From an uncultured Bacteroidales bacterium (GTDB lineage Bacteria; Bacteroidota; Bacteroidia; Bacteroidales; UBA932): a stretch of DNA of 64,000 bases. Under the pieces are notes generated by a model. The model worked only from the letters and a program-made list of their open reading frames with translations, did no database searches and was not told where the DNA came from. Of the stretch, positions 9,621 to 19,318 are shown in pieces (positions within the stretch are counted from its first letter, which is position 1; the number at the start of each line of letters is the position of its first letter). The position numbers and the translations under genes are program-made. The stretch spans positions 186,001 to 250,000 of the forward strand of contig CALVDQ010000001.1 in assembly GCA_944326325.1 (NCBI GenBank). The letters are read 5' to 3'.

Positions 9621-10869
9621 ACCAGAGGAAATTGTCGAAAGGGTAGCGGCCCGCATGGATTTCAGCGACCATTTTATATAGGTCGCTCCGAAGTTTGTCT
9701 ATCCCGGTCTTCTTCTTTGCAGATATGAATATGCAAGGTGTGTTCTCCTTCGCGATCCAGCTGTTCCTGAACTCATCGAGAGTGTAGTTTTCGGGCTTTT
9801 TAGGCTCCAGGGAGAACTCGTCGTACTCTTCATATCTGTATGCATCAATCTTGTTGAAAACGACGAAAATCGGCTTGTTTATGGCGTTTATATCCTTGAG
9901 AGTCTCGTTCACTACCCTTATGTGATCCTCGAAGTTCGGGTGGGATATGTCCACCACGTGCATGAGGATGTCTGCTTCCCTGACTTCATCGAGGGTGCTC
10001 TTGAAAGCCTCGACCAGCTGCGTAGGAAGTTTCCTTATGAATCCGACGGTGTCACTCAGCAGAAACGGCACGTTTTCTATGACGACCTTCCTGACAGTAG
10101 TATCGAGGGTGGCGAAGAGTTTGTTTTCAGCGAAAACGTCGCTCTTTGCCAGCAGGTTCATCAGGGTACTTTTCCCCACGTTAGTGTATCCTACAAGGGA
10201 AATACGTACAAGGGAGCCCCTGTTTCCGCGCTGGGAGGCCATCTGCTTGTCTATCTTCTTCAGCTGTTCCTTCAGACGTGCGATCTTGTCCTGGATGATA
10301 CGGCGGTCGGTCTCTATCTGCGTCTCTCCTGGACCTCTCATCCCTATACCTCCTTTCTGCCTTTCGAGGTGGGTCCACATCCGGGTCAGCCGTGGAAGGA
10401 GATACTGGTACTGCGCAAGTTCGACCTGTGTCTTCGCGTAGGCGGTCTTGGCTCGCTGGGCGAAGATATCCAATATGAGGTTTGTCCTGTCCAGAATCCT
10501 TATTTCGAGTTCCCTTTCTATATTCCTGAGCTGGGTAGGGGAGAGCTCGTCATCGAAAATCACGAGGTCGGTCCCGTTCTCCTTTATGTATTCCTTGATC
10601 TCCGCAAGTTTCCCGCTTCTGATATACGTTCTCGTGTCCGGTTTGTCAACCTTCTGTATGAATCTTTTCGTTCCTTCCGCACCTGCGGTCTCTGCCAGGA
10701 ATACCAGCTCGTCCAGATACTCCATTACCTGTCTCTCGTCATCTCCTTGCTTGATGACTCCGACAAAAATCGCTTTTTCTTTCTGCTCTTCCATATGTTT
10801 CCGAATAAGAGTTGAGGTTTGCTCTACCGTAAAATGGCTGAGCCAAAAATCGGATTTTGACTCAGCCAC
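9619..10869 (-). CDS. hflX: Ribosome-associated GTPase HflX
   Basis: HflX binds the large ribosomal subunit and rescues stalled or heat-damaged ribosomes. The 416-residue product contains the HflX N-terminal domain (IFDDELSPTQLRNIERELEIRILDR near residues 100-125), the linker signature GGIGMRGPGETQIETDRR near residue 175, the G1 loop GYTNVGKST near residue 225, G3 DTVGFIRKLP near residue 272 and G4 NKID near residue 340. The likely start is GTG at 10867-10869, giving a short N-terminal extension; an internal ATG at codon 27 (MEEQKEKAIFVG) is the alternative. It follows tonB by 46 bases on the same strand and is probably co-transcribed with it. Confidence 0.96.
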   Translation of the reverse strand: MAESKSDFWLSHFTVEQTSTLIRKHMEEQKEKAIFVGVIKQGDDERQVMEYLDELVFLAETAGAEGTKRFIQKVDKPDTRTYIRSGKLAEIKEYIKENGTDLVIFDDELSPTQLRNIERELEIRILDRTNLILDIFAQRAKTAYAKTQVELAQYQYLLPRLTRMWTHLERQKGGIGMRGPGETQIETDRRIIQDKIARLKEQLKKIDKQMASQRGNRGSLVRISLVGYTNVGKSTLMNLLAKSDVFAENKLFATLDTTVRKVVIENVPFLLSDTVGFIRKLPTQLVEAFKSTLDEVREADILMHVVDISHPNFEDHIRVVNETLKDINAINKPIFVVFNKIDAYRYEEYDEFSLEPKKPENYTLDEFRNSWIAKENTPCIFISAKKKTGIDKLRSDLYKMVAEIHAGRYPFDNFLW

Positions 10870-10915
10870 CTTATATCTTGTTCTTCTTGTTCCGCCGCTC
10901 CGGGAATCTCCTTGA

Positions 10916-11608
10916 TTATCTGAGCTGGAATATCACAGGGAATGTGTAGGTAACCCTTACGGCACGGTCTCTCTGCTTTCCTGGAGTCCATCTTGGAGAA
11001 CTTGAAACGACCCTGACAGCTTCCTGGTCGAGGGATGAATCCACTCCACGGAGGACTTTCACGTTGGTGACACGTCCGTCAGACTCTACTGTAAACTGGA
11101 GGGTAACACGTCCCTGTACACCGTTCTCCTTTGCAATTTCAGGATATACAAGTCTCTGGTTCACCCATTTCGAGAATTCATTCGCATCTCCGCCCATGAA
11201 TGAAGGCTTCTCCTCAACGAGCTGGAACGGAATGGCCTCTTCCTCGATGACTTCTTCTTCAACGTTTTCAACGTAGTCCATGATCTCTACACCCATGTTC
11301 ACATCATCTTCGAGATTGAGGAACAGGTTGTCATCCACGATCACTTCATCGTCCACAATGTCTATCTGGTCTGAAAGAACAGGCATTTTCGGAGCTGAAG
11401 GTGGTGGCGGAGGGGTGTCCTGCTGAGTGGCGATAACCTCTTCTACTTCGATAATCTGTGTGGTGTCCTCGAGCTCGATTATCTGCTGCTCCTCGGTCTG
11501 CCACTCGAATGCAATGTAGACACCGAACAGGGCGATAATCATTCCGATCTCGACGAACAGGAGTCTTTTGTTTTCAAGACTTGCCTTTTCTGTCTTCTTT
11601 ACTTCCAT
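10916..11608 (-). CDS. tonB: TonB-family energy transducer
   Basis: TonB transmits proton-motive force from ExbB/ExbD to outer-membrane transporters such as SusC. The 230-residue product has one N-terminal transmembrane helix (residues 17-33), a strongly acidic periplasmic spacer with one Pro run (TPPPPPSAPKMP near residue 68), and a C-terminal TonB domain from about residue 145 (YPEIAKENGVQGRVTLQFTV, then VDSSLDQEAVRVVSSSPRWTPG). The acidic spacer without long Pro-Lys repeats is common in Bacteroidota. No exbB or exbD lies nearby. The SusC protein at 53484 is a possible client, by inference only. Confidence 0.93.
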   Translation of the reverse strand: MEVKKTEKASLENKRLLFVEIGMIIALFGVYIAFEWQTEEQQIIELEDTTQIIEVEEVIATQQDTPPPPPSAPKMPVLSDQIDIVDDEVIVDDNLFLNLEDDVNMGVEIMDYVENVEEEVIEEEAIPFQLVEEKPSFMGGDANEFSKWVNQRLVYPEIAKENGVQGRVTLQFTVESDGRVTNVKVLRGVDSSLDQEAVRVVSSSPRWTPGKQRDRAVRVTYTFPVIFQLR

Positions 11609-11747
11609 TTATTGCAAATTTTAGATAATCGGTTTTAGTCCCGTAAAGTTATGAAGAAATATTTTCATATCATAATTTTTTTTAAAAACAAGAAGATTTT
11701 CTTATTTCTGTCCCCCGGCGGCGGTGGAAAACCCGATTCGGTCAATG

Positions 11748-12284
11748 TCATTCCGCCAGACAGGCTTCTATGTCGGCGGCAAGCTGGCTGCGGGTGGCTA
11801 GGGGATCGTCATCGTAGACACTGTATATCGTAAGATTCCTGTCCGAAATGTATATCCTCGGGACTCCATAGGTTGCAAAAAGACTGTATATGCTCCTGTC
11901 TTCCTGGGCCGACCATGGGAGTGTCAGTCCTGCGGACTGCCAGTATTCCTCTATTTCCGCAGCACCTTCCTCACGGCTTATGCAGCATATCCCTATTTCC
12001 TGTCCGTATTTTTCGTATATGCTCTGTACTACGGGAAGTTCGGCCTTGCAGTCAGGACATCCGGTGTGAAAGAACATTATCAGGGATACCTTTCCTTCGA
12101 GATCTGACGTGCTGAACGAAGAGCCGTCGGACATTGTGACGGAAAAATCCGGCAGACTGTCTCCGACAGCCAGTTCGGCACCTTCGGGAGCCTCGTCCCT
12201 GATACAGGAGACCACGACGGCAGCCGTGATCAGGAATGATATGAGGGATTGTATCCTTCTTCTTTGCATTTTATATGTTTTCAC
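11748..12284 (-). CDS. TlpA/ResA-like thioredoxin-fold lipoprotein
   Basis: This 178-residue lipoprotein (lipobox VVVSC, Cys27) has a redoxin fold. The sequence VGDSLPDFSVTMSDGSSFSTSDLEGK near residues 40-65 precedes the active-site motif HTGCPDCKAELP (CPDC near residues 74-80), and the cis-Pro loop GVPRIYI lies near residue 140. It would reduce or exchange disulfides in the periplasm or at the membrane. It starts 14 bases after the last fimbrial gene and is the most downstream gene of that run, so a role in folding the Cys-containing fimbrial subunits is possible (inference). The start could also be the Met at codon 6. Confidence 0.88.
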   Translation of the reverse strand: MKTYKMQRRRIQSLISFLITAAVVVSCIRDEAPEGAELAVGDSLPDFSVTMSDGSSFSTSDLEGKVSLIMFFHTGCPDCKAELPVVQSIYEKYGQEIGICCISREEGAAEIEEYWQSAGLTLPWSAQEDRSIYSLFATYGVPRIYISDRNLTIYSVYDDDPLATRSQLAADIEACLAE

Positions 12285-12298
12285 AGCTCCATTATTCC

Positions 12299-15127
12299 TT
12301 ACTGCTGTTTTACAAGGGTAATTTCCGGTGAGCCGAGAAGTTCGGTTACCGTTGTGTTCCCTATGTAGACATCACCGGCGTCAAGAGGGGAGTACAGCAC
12401 TGTTAGGGTCTCGTCTTCGGTAAAATCATATTCCCCGTATAGTATAAGGGAATATTCTCCGGTAGAGCCGCCCTGGACTGCATTCACATCGAAAGACCCG
12501 ATTCTTGTTCCGTCCGATTTCTCGAGGGCGATGAAAGGGGAGGATGTCGTAAATCCTCCTTCCATTCCCTCCACTCTTATACTTCCGGTCAGCTGCGGGT
12601 TTGTGACCGTAATGCGGTCTTCTGCGAAGGCTGCGTTTCCGCTTGTCTCGGAGATTGAGATGGTCTCTGCGCTGACTGTTCCGGTGCTCCGCAATGTCAC
12701 TGAATACTCCTGTGCCGTGAGGTTGTCTATGTTCCATATATATCCTCCGGCTTCCTCGTCCCTCACCAGGTTTCCTGAGACAGGTTCGAAATTTTCCGTG
12801 GCTATGAAGAAGCTGCATGAATTTACAGACATAGTACCGAGGTCCGGGGTGATGCTCAAGGTTATTTCCCTGCCGGTGCCGTACCGCAGGCTGATGTTTT
12901 CGGCTCCGGTGTCAAGGCTGGTTCCTTCAATGCCGGTCACAAGGAAGTTGAAGTTATATTCTGAAGGATTGTTTACACGGGTGACAATCGCTGATTTGTA
13001 GCAGTGTTCCGGATCCGGATTGCCGTCTGCATCCTGATTGTCCACATCGGCTGCCGCGAGGCGGGCGTATCCTGCACACTGTGCCGAGACAGTGTGGAAT
13101 GGTATCGAGTAGAATTCATTTTCAAAATCAGGCTGGTCAGGGACAGTATAGATGAAATATCTGCCGGCGTCAGGGGCGGTCTGCTCCTCTCCGAGGTTGT
13201 CCGGGAAGCTGTCATCTTCGGAAAGTCCAGGTTCCACGTTCTCGTCCATATAGATGCGGACCCTGGTCCCTGCAGGGGTGCCGCCTCCGTCAAACCTGAA
13301 CCTTAGGTAGAAGCTCTGACCTTTTATCGGGGCGATCTCACGTTCGTAGCTTCCGGAACCTGCGCCTCCGTCAAGGGTGGTCTCGTAGATTATGATCTTC
13401 TGGTCTGCATATTCGTCGCCGACCATGTTTATTTCCCTGCGGATCGTATTGAAATAAGGGGCTTCGAGGAACCATACCGGTGTCCTCGAGGAATAATCGT
13501 TTACCAGGGTCTTGAAATCCACGCGGTGAAGCCCCGGTCTTTCTGCGTAATAGACGTATTTGTAGTCCCAGTCATAGTCGTATTGCTCACCGTCTATATC
13601 GAAAACCGTCCTTTCCTCGATGACTTCGAGGGTATTGTTGGTATTGGCGTCGAAAAGGTTGCAGGAAAGTTTGCACTCTACCGGGAAGAGTTCTTCAGGG
13701 TAGGTCTCAGGGATGTTGAACACTATTGATACATCCTCCCCGGATTTCGCCGGCACCGAACTGGATGTCCATACCGGGGCGAATTCGAAGTTGTTCAGGT
13801 AGATGATGTCTATTGTCCTGCTGTAGACTCCTGCCTTTATGTAGATGGAGCCGTACTGCGGAGTGTCGCTTATCTCGTTGAGCCGTATGGTTATGCTTCC
13901 TTCCCCGGTACCGGTGTCGTAGGTGAGGCTGAGGTCTTCACCGGCGATGCCTTCATTGGTGAGCCATGTGGCTGATACCTGGTCTGCTGTCAATGTGGCT
14001 CCGGAATAGGTGAAATTTATGGTTTCATCCTTCTGCTCTGTATATATCCTTGTGGTCTCCCCGTCGATTGTAAGGGAGGTTTTCCCGTCGCCTATCGAGG
14101 ACAGGTCCTTGTCTATCGACACCCAGACGTTGTTGGCCGCCACTCCGTTCCTGGCTTCTTCGAAGGTATTGTAGCCGAGGGTGGTAGGGATACCTGTGAA
14201 TGTGAAGATATATCGGTGGTTGCGGACTATCATGTACGGATCCAGGTCTTCATCGGCGATGAGGAGCTTGTAATATTTTTCAGAATAATCATTGTCTGCA
14301 TCACCTTTGTACCTTATCTTGAAGATGGTGTAGATCATGTCGTCCTGGGCGTTGTCGTGCTCGAATACGTACCATTCGGTGCGTTCTTCGATGTCGGAAG
14401 GGTCGGTGGACTTGCCGAAGTCGTCTCCTGTGCAGAGGGTCACGAAGTCAGAGGAGCCTTCACCGAGGCTGAATCCGAAAGGATCCGGAAGTTCACGGTT
14501 GTATGGGACTACTGTGCCTTTCATATAGGCGTTGCAGACTGCGAAGCCTTCCACGGACAGGTCCACACTTCCGGCTATCCTGTATGTTATGGATGCCTGG
14601 TTGCGGTAGAATGTCACTGTGCCTGTGTTGGTGCTTGTCGGGGTGTCTGTATAGGTTTTCCTGCCCCAGTAGACAAGTCGTCCTGAAGCCGATGTGAAAC
14701 GGGTCATTACTTCGGCTTCGGTGCGGTTGATGAGCTCGCTGTCGTTGATGTCGGCGGCGTTGTAGTTGGCTATGAAGTGTATTATCCTTGTGGAGCCAGG
14801 GATGCTTGCCACGTGGAAGGTTCCGGTCCTGTGTCCCTTGTCGTCAAGTCCGGACGAGGTGCTGCCGCTGTAGGTGACATCGGTAGCGCGTATGTGCCCG
14901 ATGTAGTAGCCTGACTCGTTGAATAGGAACAGCCATACCGAAGTCACAGGTTCGCCGTCAGGGTCGATGGAGCGGGTCTGCATCACTGTCTGTCCGGGGA
15001 TGCTGAATCTGAATTCGAGCTGTCCTGAACCGGGATGGAGGATTTCGTCAGGTTCGGAGACGCAGGATACAGCCGTCAGGGAGATGACGGAGAGCAGTGT
15101 TATGATGTATGGCAGAAATTTTTTCAT
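12299..15127 (-). CDS. Large fimbria-associated surface lipoprotein
   Basis: This is a 942-residue predicted lipoprotein (lipobox LTAVSC, Cys22). The N-terminal third resembles the fimbrillin fold: ELEFRF-type strand, TSVWLFLFNESGYYIGHI near residues 60-78, and an N-terminal arginine-containing segment (MQTRSID near residues 50-56), as in subunits matured by Arg-specific cleavage. The middle and C-terminal parts are beta-rich Ig-like repeats (for example TLTADQVSATWLTNEGIAGEDLSL near 380-405). No enzymatic motif was seen. It is the last and largest structural gene of the fimbrial run. A DUF4906-type accessory or tip subunit is the best guess; the family assignment is from memory and not verified. 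Confidence 0.65.
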   Translation of the reverse strand: MKKFLPYIITLLSVISLTAVSCVSEPDEILHPGSGQLEFRFSIPGQTVMQTRSIDPDGEPVTSVWLFLFNESGYYIGHIRATDVTYSGSTSSGLDDKGHRTGTFHVASIPGSTRIIHFIANYNAADINDSELINRTEAEVMTRFTSASGRLVYWGRKTYTDTPTSTNTGTVTFYRNQASITYRIAGSVDLSVEGFAVCNAYMKGTVVPYNRELPDPFGFSLGEGSSDFVTLCTGDDFGKSTDPSDIEERTEWYVFEHDNAQDDMIYTIFKIRYKGDADNDYSEKYYKLLIADEDLDPYMIVRNHRYIFTFTGIPTTLGYNTFEEARNGVAANNVWVSIDKDLSSIGDGKTSLTIDGETTRIYTEQKDETINFTYSGATLTADQVSATWLTNEGIAGEDLSLTYDTGTGEGSITIRLNEISDTPQYGSIYIKAGVYSRTIDIIYLNNFEFAPVWTSSSVPAKSGEDVSIVFNIPETYPEELFPVECKLSCNLFDANTNNTLEVIEERTVFDIDGEQYDYDWDYKYVYYAERPGLHRVDFKTLVNDYSSRTPVWFLEAPYFNTIRREINMVGDEYADQKIIIYETTLDGGAGSGSYEREIAPIKGQSFYLRFRFDGGGTPAGTRVRIYMDENVEPGLSEDDSFPDNLGEEQTAPDAGRYFIYTVPDQPDFENEFYSIPFHTVSAQCAGYARLAAADVDNQDADGNPDPEHCYKSAIVTRVNNPSEYNFNFLVTGIEGTSLDTGAENISLRYGTGREITLSITPDLGTMSVNSCSFFIATENFEPVSGNLVRDEEAGGYIWNIDNLTAQEYSVTLRSTGTVSAETISISETSGNAAFAEDRITVTNPQLTGSIRVEGMEGGFTTSSPFIALEKSDGTRIGSFDVNAVQGGSTGEYSLILYGEYDFTEDETLTVLYSPLDAGDVYIGNTTVTELLGSPEITLVKQQ

Positions 15128-15189
15128 TTTGTGTTCAAATTTAGCAATAATAGCGGGGAATCCGTGGTGGGACAGGTGAAATTCGCTCT

Positions 15190-17391
15190 TTATTCTGTAG
15201 GGTCACCGGGGTGGAAGTCACGGACGCAGCGGACACGGCACTCACGGTCGTTGTTCAGCAGATGTTCATCCTTGTTGTATGTATTATGCACGTGTATATA
15301 ATATCCCCGACGGGACACCCAGTAGTAAGGGTTTGTCTGGTCCTTTTCGGCATTGTTGAGGATATTGTCCATGACTCCGTAGTCATCTCCTGTATTTACA
15401 TTCTGGTCAGACTGGTATCTGATAAGGATACCTATCTCGGCTGCGGTCGGCAGCCTCCAGTCGTCATAGAATTCTCCGTTCTGTCCCCTTTCTACATATT
15501 CTGCACACTGGTCTTCAGCATCCTGCCATGATATTGTAGAGCTGTTGCCGAGTTGCGAGGCGAGCATGAATGACGGTGAGACGAAATCGTCGTTGTTTAT
15601 GTTGTCCGGGTCTGTTTTTCCGTCAATCATCACTGGACGTGCTACGGTGTATTCATCTGATGTGGATGTGATTGTGACATGATACATACGGTTGTTGGAA
15701 CCTGATGCGTCGTTGTCTCTTAGCCAATCCATAAGTTCAGTGTCAGAACTGTTCCCATAATCATAATCTATCCTGAATATCCTGCCTATACCTTGGTCAT
15801 TCTCAATATAGAATTTGGATTTCATGTCTACTTTATTTCCGATATGCCCGTCAAGACCTGATACTATTTCTTCCGGCACAGTCACATCTATATCATATTC
15901 ATTATTTTCTTCATCAGTGCTGTAGACAAGTCGTGTCAACAGGCTTCCGTCATGTTCGGGCCAGACTTCCTCGCTTGATTCAACGTATGAATAAAGCCCG
16001 GATATTCCGGTAATGTACTCCAGCGGATACTGCATCACGGTGACTTCCCGCGACAAACCCTGCAGGTTTGTAACTGTGAGTGTTATGTACCTTATGGTCT
16101 TGTTCTCCGGGACAGGGCTGCTGATGGTCAGGGAGCCGTTGAGCCCGGTACCGTATCCTGCTGAAATCTGACTTTTGTCTATGTCTATCCGTCTTCCGTT
16201 CTTGTTGATGAAGTATGCCTCTGTCACTTCGGCCGAAGATATGCTGCTGGAAGACGCGAATGTGATCTGGTAGCTGTCGATGTTCCTCATCACAATATCG
16301 TATTCGCTGAGTTCAAGATAGCTCGGGGTGTTGTCTTCCACCGGTATCTCCACATCCTCCCATTCCGCCACTTCATAATTGATATTTCCGAGTTCTTCTG
16401 GCTTGTCCTCTGTGGTGTTGCCTTCCGAGGATACTGTAGCCGTGACCTTGTATATACGGTTGCGTTCGAGCATCTTGTCGTCAGTGACAAGACGGAGAGG
16501 GATCTTATAGTAGTTGTTCAAGATATCCGAGGCATCTTCAGAATTCACAAGAGGGATATTCAGCAGGATGTATGTCTCCTGGAGTATGTCAGCTGACCAC
16601 TCGGACGGGTAGGAATACGCGACGAAACAGTTGTCTGCCTCTATTGTCGGACTGTCTTGGGATGCTGGAAGCCTGTCGCTGAAATTCCGGTCCAAGCCTT
16701 CCAGTACAGGTGCCTGGGTGGCGTAGTTTATCAATGAGAATTCAGGGTTTCCGGCTGTATATCCGTCTCGGCTGAAGTTTACAGTGACGCTGACCTCTAT
16801 TTTTGCGGCGATTCGGGTCAGAGAGAGCCTGAGGGTATGGACATTGGCTGATTCATCCGGTTGCCATCCCGATATGCTTCCGCTCATCGTGAAAAGCCTC
16901 GGGGTATTTTCCGTAAACGGGCTTGAGGAAGGATCAGCGACATTTGTGTTGAGATCGGTCAGTGCCTCGAGTTCCCCGGCAGTGGTTATATCTTCAAGGT
17001 CACCTGCAAAAGCTGTCCCTGAGGATGATTCAACATAAAGATTCGCCACAGCCACGACATCACAGCCGGTGTGTCCTTCAAACACCCTTTTCCAGTTGCC
17101 GCTTATAAGTGTCAGCAAGCCGTTCTGTATTTCATTGCCGCTGAAATGCCAGTAGCAGTTTTTTCCGTTCAGGTCCAGGGGTACTATCTCCTCTGTCACG
17201 GAGTCGAAGATGAACACGTGCAGATCTTCTATGAGGGATTCATAGCTGTAGTCTCCGGAGCCTGCAGGAGCGTCCAGACGTATGCCGAGGCTGTCTCCGG
17301 TTATTTCAGCGAGACTGTCCTCGTCCCTTGTGCAGGCTGCTGCCGCGCAGAGGATGGAGAAAAGTGCGAATATGTGGAAAATTCTTTTCAT
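15190..17391 (-). CDS. Fimbrial accessory lipoprotein with a DUF1566-like C-terminus
   Basis: The 733-residue product has a lipobox (CAAAAC, Cys20) and a fimbrillin-like start (LGIRLDAPAG, then SLIEDLHVFIFDSVTEEIVPL near residues 35-70). Middle beta-rich regions follow. The C-terminal 130 residues look different: SWQDAEDQCAEYV, DDWRLPTAAEIGILIRYQ, YYWVSRRGYY and RVRCVRDF. This is the pattern of DUF1566/C-type-lectin-like domains. Such a domain at the end of a fimbrial subunit suggests an adhesive tip. Its start codon overlaps the stop of the upstream gene by four bases, so the two are translationally coupled. Confidence 0.75.
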   Translation of the reverse strand: MKRIFHIFALFSILCAAAACTRDEDSLAEITGDSLGIRLDAPAGSGDYSYESLIEDLHVFIFDSVTEEIVPLDLNGKNCYWHFSGNEIQNGLLTLISGNWKRVFEGHTGCDVVAVANLYVESSSGTAFAGDLEDITTAGELEALTDLNTNVADPSSSPFTENTPRLFTMSGSISGWQPDESANVHTLRLSLTRIAAKIEVSVTVNFSRDGYTAGNPEFSLINYATQAPVLEGLDRNFSDRLPASQDSPTIEADNCFVAYSYPSEWSADILQETYILLNIPLVNSEDASDILNNYYKIPLRLVTDDKMLERNRIYKVTATVSSEGNTTEDKPEELGNINYEVAEWEDVEIPVEDNTPSYLELSEYDIVMRNIDSYQITFASSSSISSAEVTEAYFINKNGRRIDIDKSQISAGYGTGLNGSLTISSPVPENKTIRYITLTVTNLQGLSREVTVMQYPLEYITGISGLYSYVESSEEVWPEHDGSLLTRLVYSTDEENNEYDIDVTVPEEIVSGLDGHIGNKVDMKSKFYIENDQGIGRIFRIDYDYGNSSDTELMDWLRDNDASGSNNRMYHVTITSTSDEYTVARPVMIDGKTDPDNINNDDFVSPSFMLASQLGNSSTISWQDAEDQCAEYVERGQNGEFYDDWRLPTAAEIGILIRYQSDQNVNTGDDYGVMDNILNNAEKDQTNPYYWVSRRGYYIHVHNTYNKDEHLLNNDRECRVRCVRDFHPGDPTE

Positions 17392-19310
17392 GGCTGCTGT
17401 GTTCCGGAGTTTGTACTGTCGTATTCTGTAGTGCTTGTCTGACGGATTCTGATGCTGTTCATGTCACCTGGAAATGTTCCATCCGTGTTGAAGTCCACAG
17501 GATCGTTGGATACTCCTGTCGTGATGTAAAGTTCCGTAGTCCGTATCTCGCCTTCTTCGAAAGCCCTGCGCGGACGTATCCTTAAAGTGACAGGACCACC
17601 GCCTCCGGTGCCGTAGTAGCTGCCTGCGAACTCGAAGTCGGCAGGGTTGCTCAGATGGGCTGTCCAGGTCATCCCTACGGGAGTATCCATCGTGAAGTTG
17701 AACTGCGCTTCACGAGGCTGGTTGTCCATGCTGTAGGCGACTATGACATATCCGATGTTGTCGAAGGTCTTTTCCTTGACGTCCACTGCGGTTATCTCTC
17801 CTTTGAAATTGTCGCTGAAGTCGATGGTTATGTCATCTCCGGAAACCCATTCATTCACGGTGCAGGTGAGGTACAGTCCGTAGTCCTCAGGGGTTTCGGT
17901 GCCTATGTCCTCTATGCTTTGTACGTCGAGCTGATAGATGTTGTTCCTGACTATGGCGTATTCCATCGGTCCGGAGGTGTACGGGTCGTTGTCCTCGGCG
18001 TGTTTTATCCACCAGGTGTAGTAGCATATTCCGCCATCGTATTTTCTTATACCGTATTCGCGGAAGTTGTTCTCGTCCGCCCCGGATATCCCTGTGTCAG
18101 CCAGGGTAGGGAAGGCTTTGCCTCCGTACATATAGAAGGTGCCGTCCTCTGCTGCCGTGCCTGAACCTGCAGGAGTGTATTTGGCCCGGAAGACTATGCC
18201 TGTACACAGGTTTTCGCATGATTCTTCAGTGTATGATGCCGGGACTATGTTCTCGCCTGTATAGTCGAGAAACCGGTAGGTGACGCCGTTGTTCACCGAG
18301 GTTGCCGTACCGAGGGTTTTCCATCCTGCAGATACAAGGTCCGTGGAGTTTTTCCACTTCGGAAAATAGTTGTCGTAGGAGTCTGCCGTCACGGTTTCCG
18401 GAGACAGTGTCTTCGGGTCTATGACATAGTTGGTTGCCTGGCCTCCGTTTTCAGTTTCGTCTCCGAGATACAACGGCGTGCCCTCATCAGGTTCAAGGCC
18501 GTCCGAGACACGCTTGAAGGCATATACTCCTCCTTTGTATTTGTTCACTATGACAGCACCCAGGATTTCTACCTTGTCTTCCGGGGCGTTTTCCGGGGAA
18601 TAGCTGTCTTCCCAGCGGCAGTCCACCCTCGCGGTCATCCTTTCGAGGTCTATGCTTACCCTTGCGGGATTGTTACAGTTGTCGTTTTCTTCCTTTATCT
18701 CGACTGAATCCGTTTCAGGTCCGGCTGAGGACATGAGAATATGGCTGTTTCCGTTCATTGCTTCAGCGAAGACGTGGTCCCGGAGCCTGTGGATCCTTAT
18801 GGATCCGTTCTCATCCTTTATTTCAGTTTCGTTTCCGAGGTTTCCGGCGTTGGCTATGACGAGTACGTCATATATCTGTCCGGCCGCGATGCCGCTCCCG
18901 CTGACTTCCCTGGTTACGGAATATGCAGTGGCTCCGTTGGAAACAAGTTCATTGCCGCTAATGTAGATACAGGTCACTTCCTTGTCTTCGGCGGAGTTGA
19001 TGCCTTTCCTTTCGCCGGATGTCATGTCCGTGTCTCCCTGGAACAGGAATATGCAGATGTCGTCCACCGCATTTTCGGCGGCCGTACCTTCCTGCAGACC
19101 GTCCCCGTTTTCTCCAGGGGTCGGGACAGAGGCTTTTGTGCCGTTCCCGGCAATGCTGCCTGTCGAGACCGTGATACTGACATAGATGCCCTCCCTTTCC
19201 GCCTTTTCTGTCGCAGCGGCGTTTTCTCCGGGCATGGCTTCTTTCCTGCATCCCCAGTCGAGAATGCAGAGCAGCAGAATGATCCCGTATGTCAGGTATC
19301 TTTTAAACAT
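17388..19310 (-). CDS. Mfa1-like fimbrial subunit lipoprotein
   Basis: This is a 640-residue predicted lipoprotein (lipobox LDWGC, Cys21). ATG at 19310 is chosen because the signal peptide MFKRYLTYGIILLL starts there; a longer frame from 19352 would overlap the upstream gene and put 14 charged residues before the signal. Features that place it in the fimbrillin family are the N-terminal strand IYVSITVSTGS, the segment VDDICIFLFQG near residue 85, and the C-terminal RNNIYQLDVQSIEDIGTETPEDYG followed by LYLTCTVNEWVSGDD, the usual end of the Mfa1-type domain. An additional C-terminal Ig-like domain of about 110 residues follows. It is probably an accessory subunit (Mfa3/4-like). Confidence 0.75.
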   Translation of the reverse strand: MFKRYLTYGIILLLCILDWGCRKEAMPGENAAATEKAEREGIYVSITVSTGSIAGNGTKASVPTPGENGDGLQEGTAAENAVDDICIFLFQGDTDMTSGERKGINSAEDKEVTCIYISGNELVSNGATAYSVTREVSGSGIAAGQIYDVLVIANAGNLGNETEIKDENGSIRIHRLRDHVFAEAMNGNSHILMSSAGPETDSVEIKEENDNCNNPARVSIDLERMTARVDCRWEDSYSPENAPEDKVEILGAVIVNKYKGGVYAFKRVSDGLEPDEGTPLYLGDETENGGQATNYVIDPKTLSPETVTADSYDNYFPKWKNSTDLVSAGWKTLGTATSVNNGVTYRFLDYTGENIVPASYTEESCENLCTGIVFRAKYTPAGSGTAAEDGTFYMYGGKAFPTLADTGISGADENNFREYGIRKYDGGICYYTWWIKHAEDNDPYTSGPMEYAIVRNNIYQLDVQSIEDIGTETPEDYGLYLTCTVNEWVSGDDITIDFSDNFKGEITAVDVKEKTFDNIGYVIVAYSMDNQPREAQFNFTMDTPVGMTWTAHLSNPADFEFAGSYYGTGGGGPVTLRIRPRRAFEEGEIRTTELYITTGVSNDPVDFNTDGTFPGDMNSIRIRQTSTTEYDSTNSGTQQP

Positions 19311-19318
19311 GATGTCTG

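Noticed and set aside
14808..14820. CACGTG word with GCC/GGAAG flanks
   Set aside because: The parS arms are missing on one side, so this is a chance occurrence within a coding region.
15136..15143. Exact TAnnTTTG on the reverse strand just before the 942-residue lipoprotein gene
   Set aside because: It ends only eight bases before the ATG, leaving no room for a ribosome-binding leader, and the gene fits the operon read-through model. It is kept only as a weak possibility.
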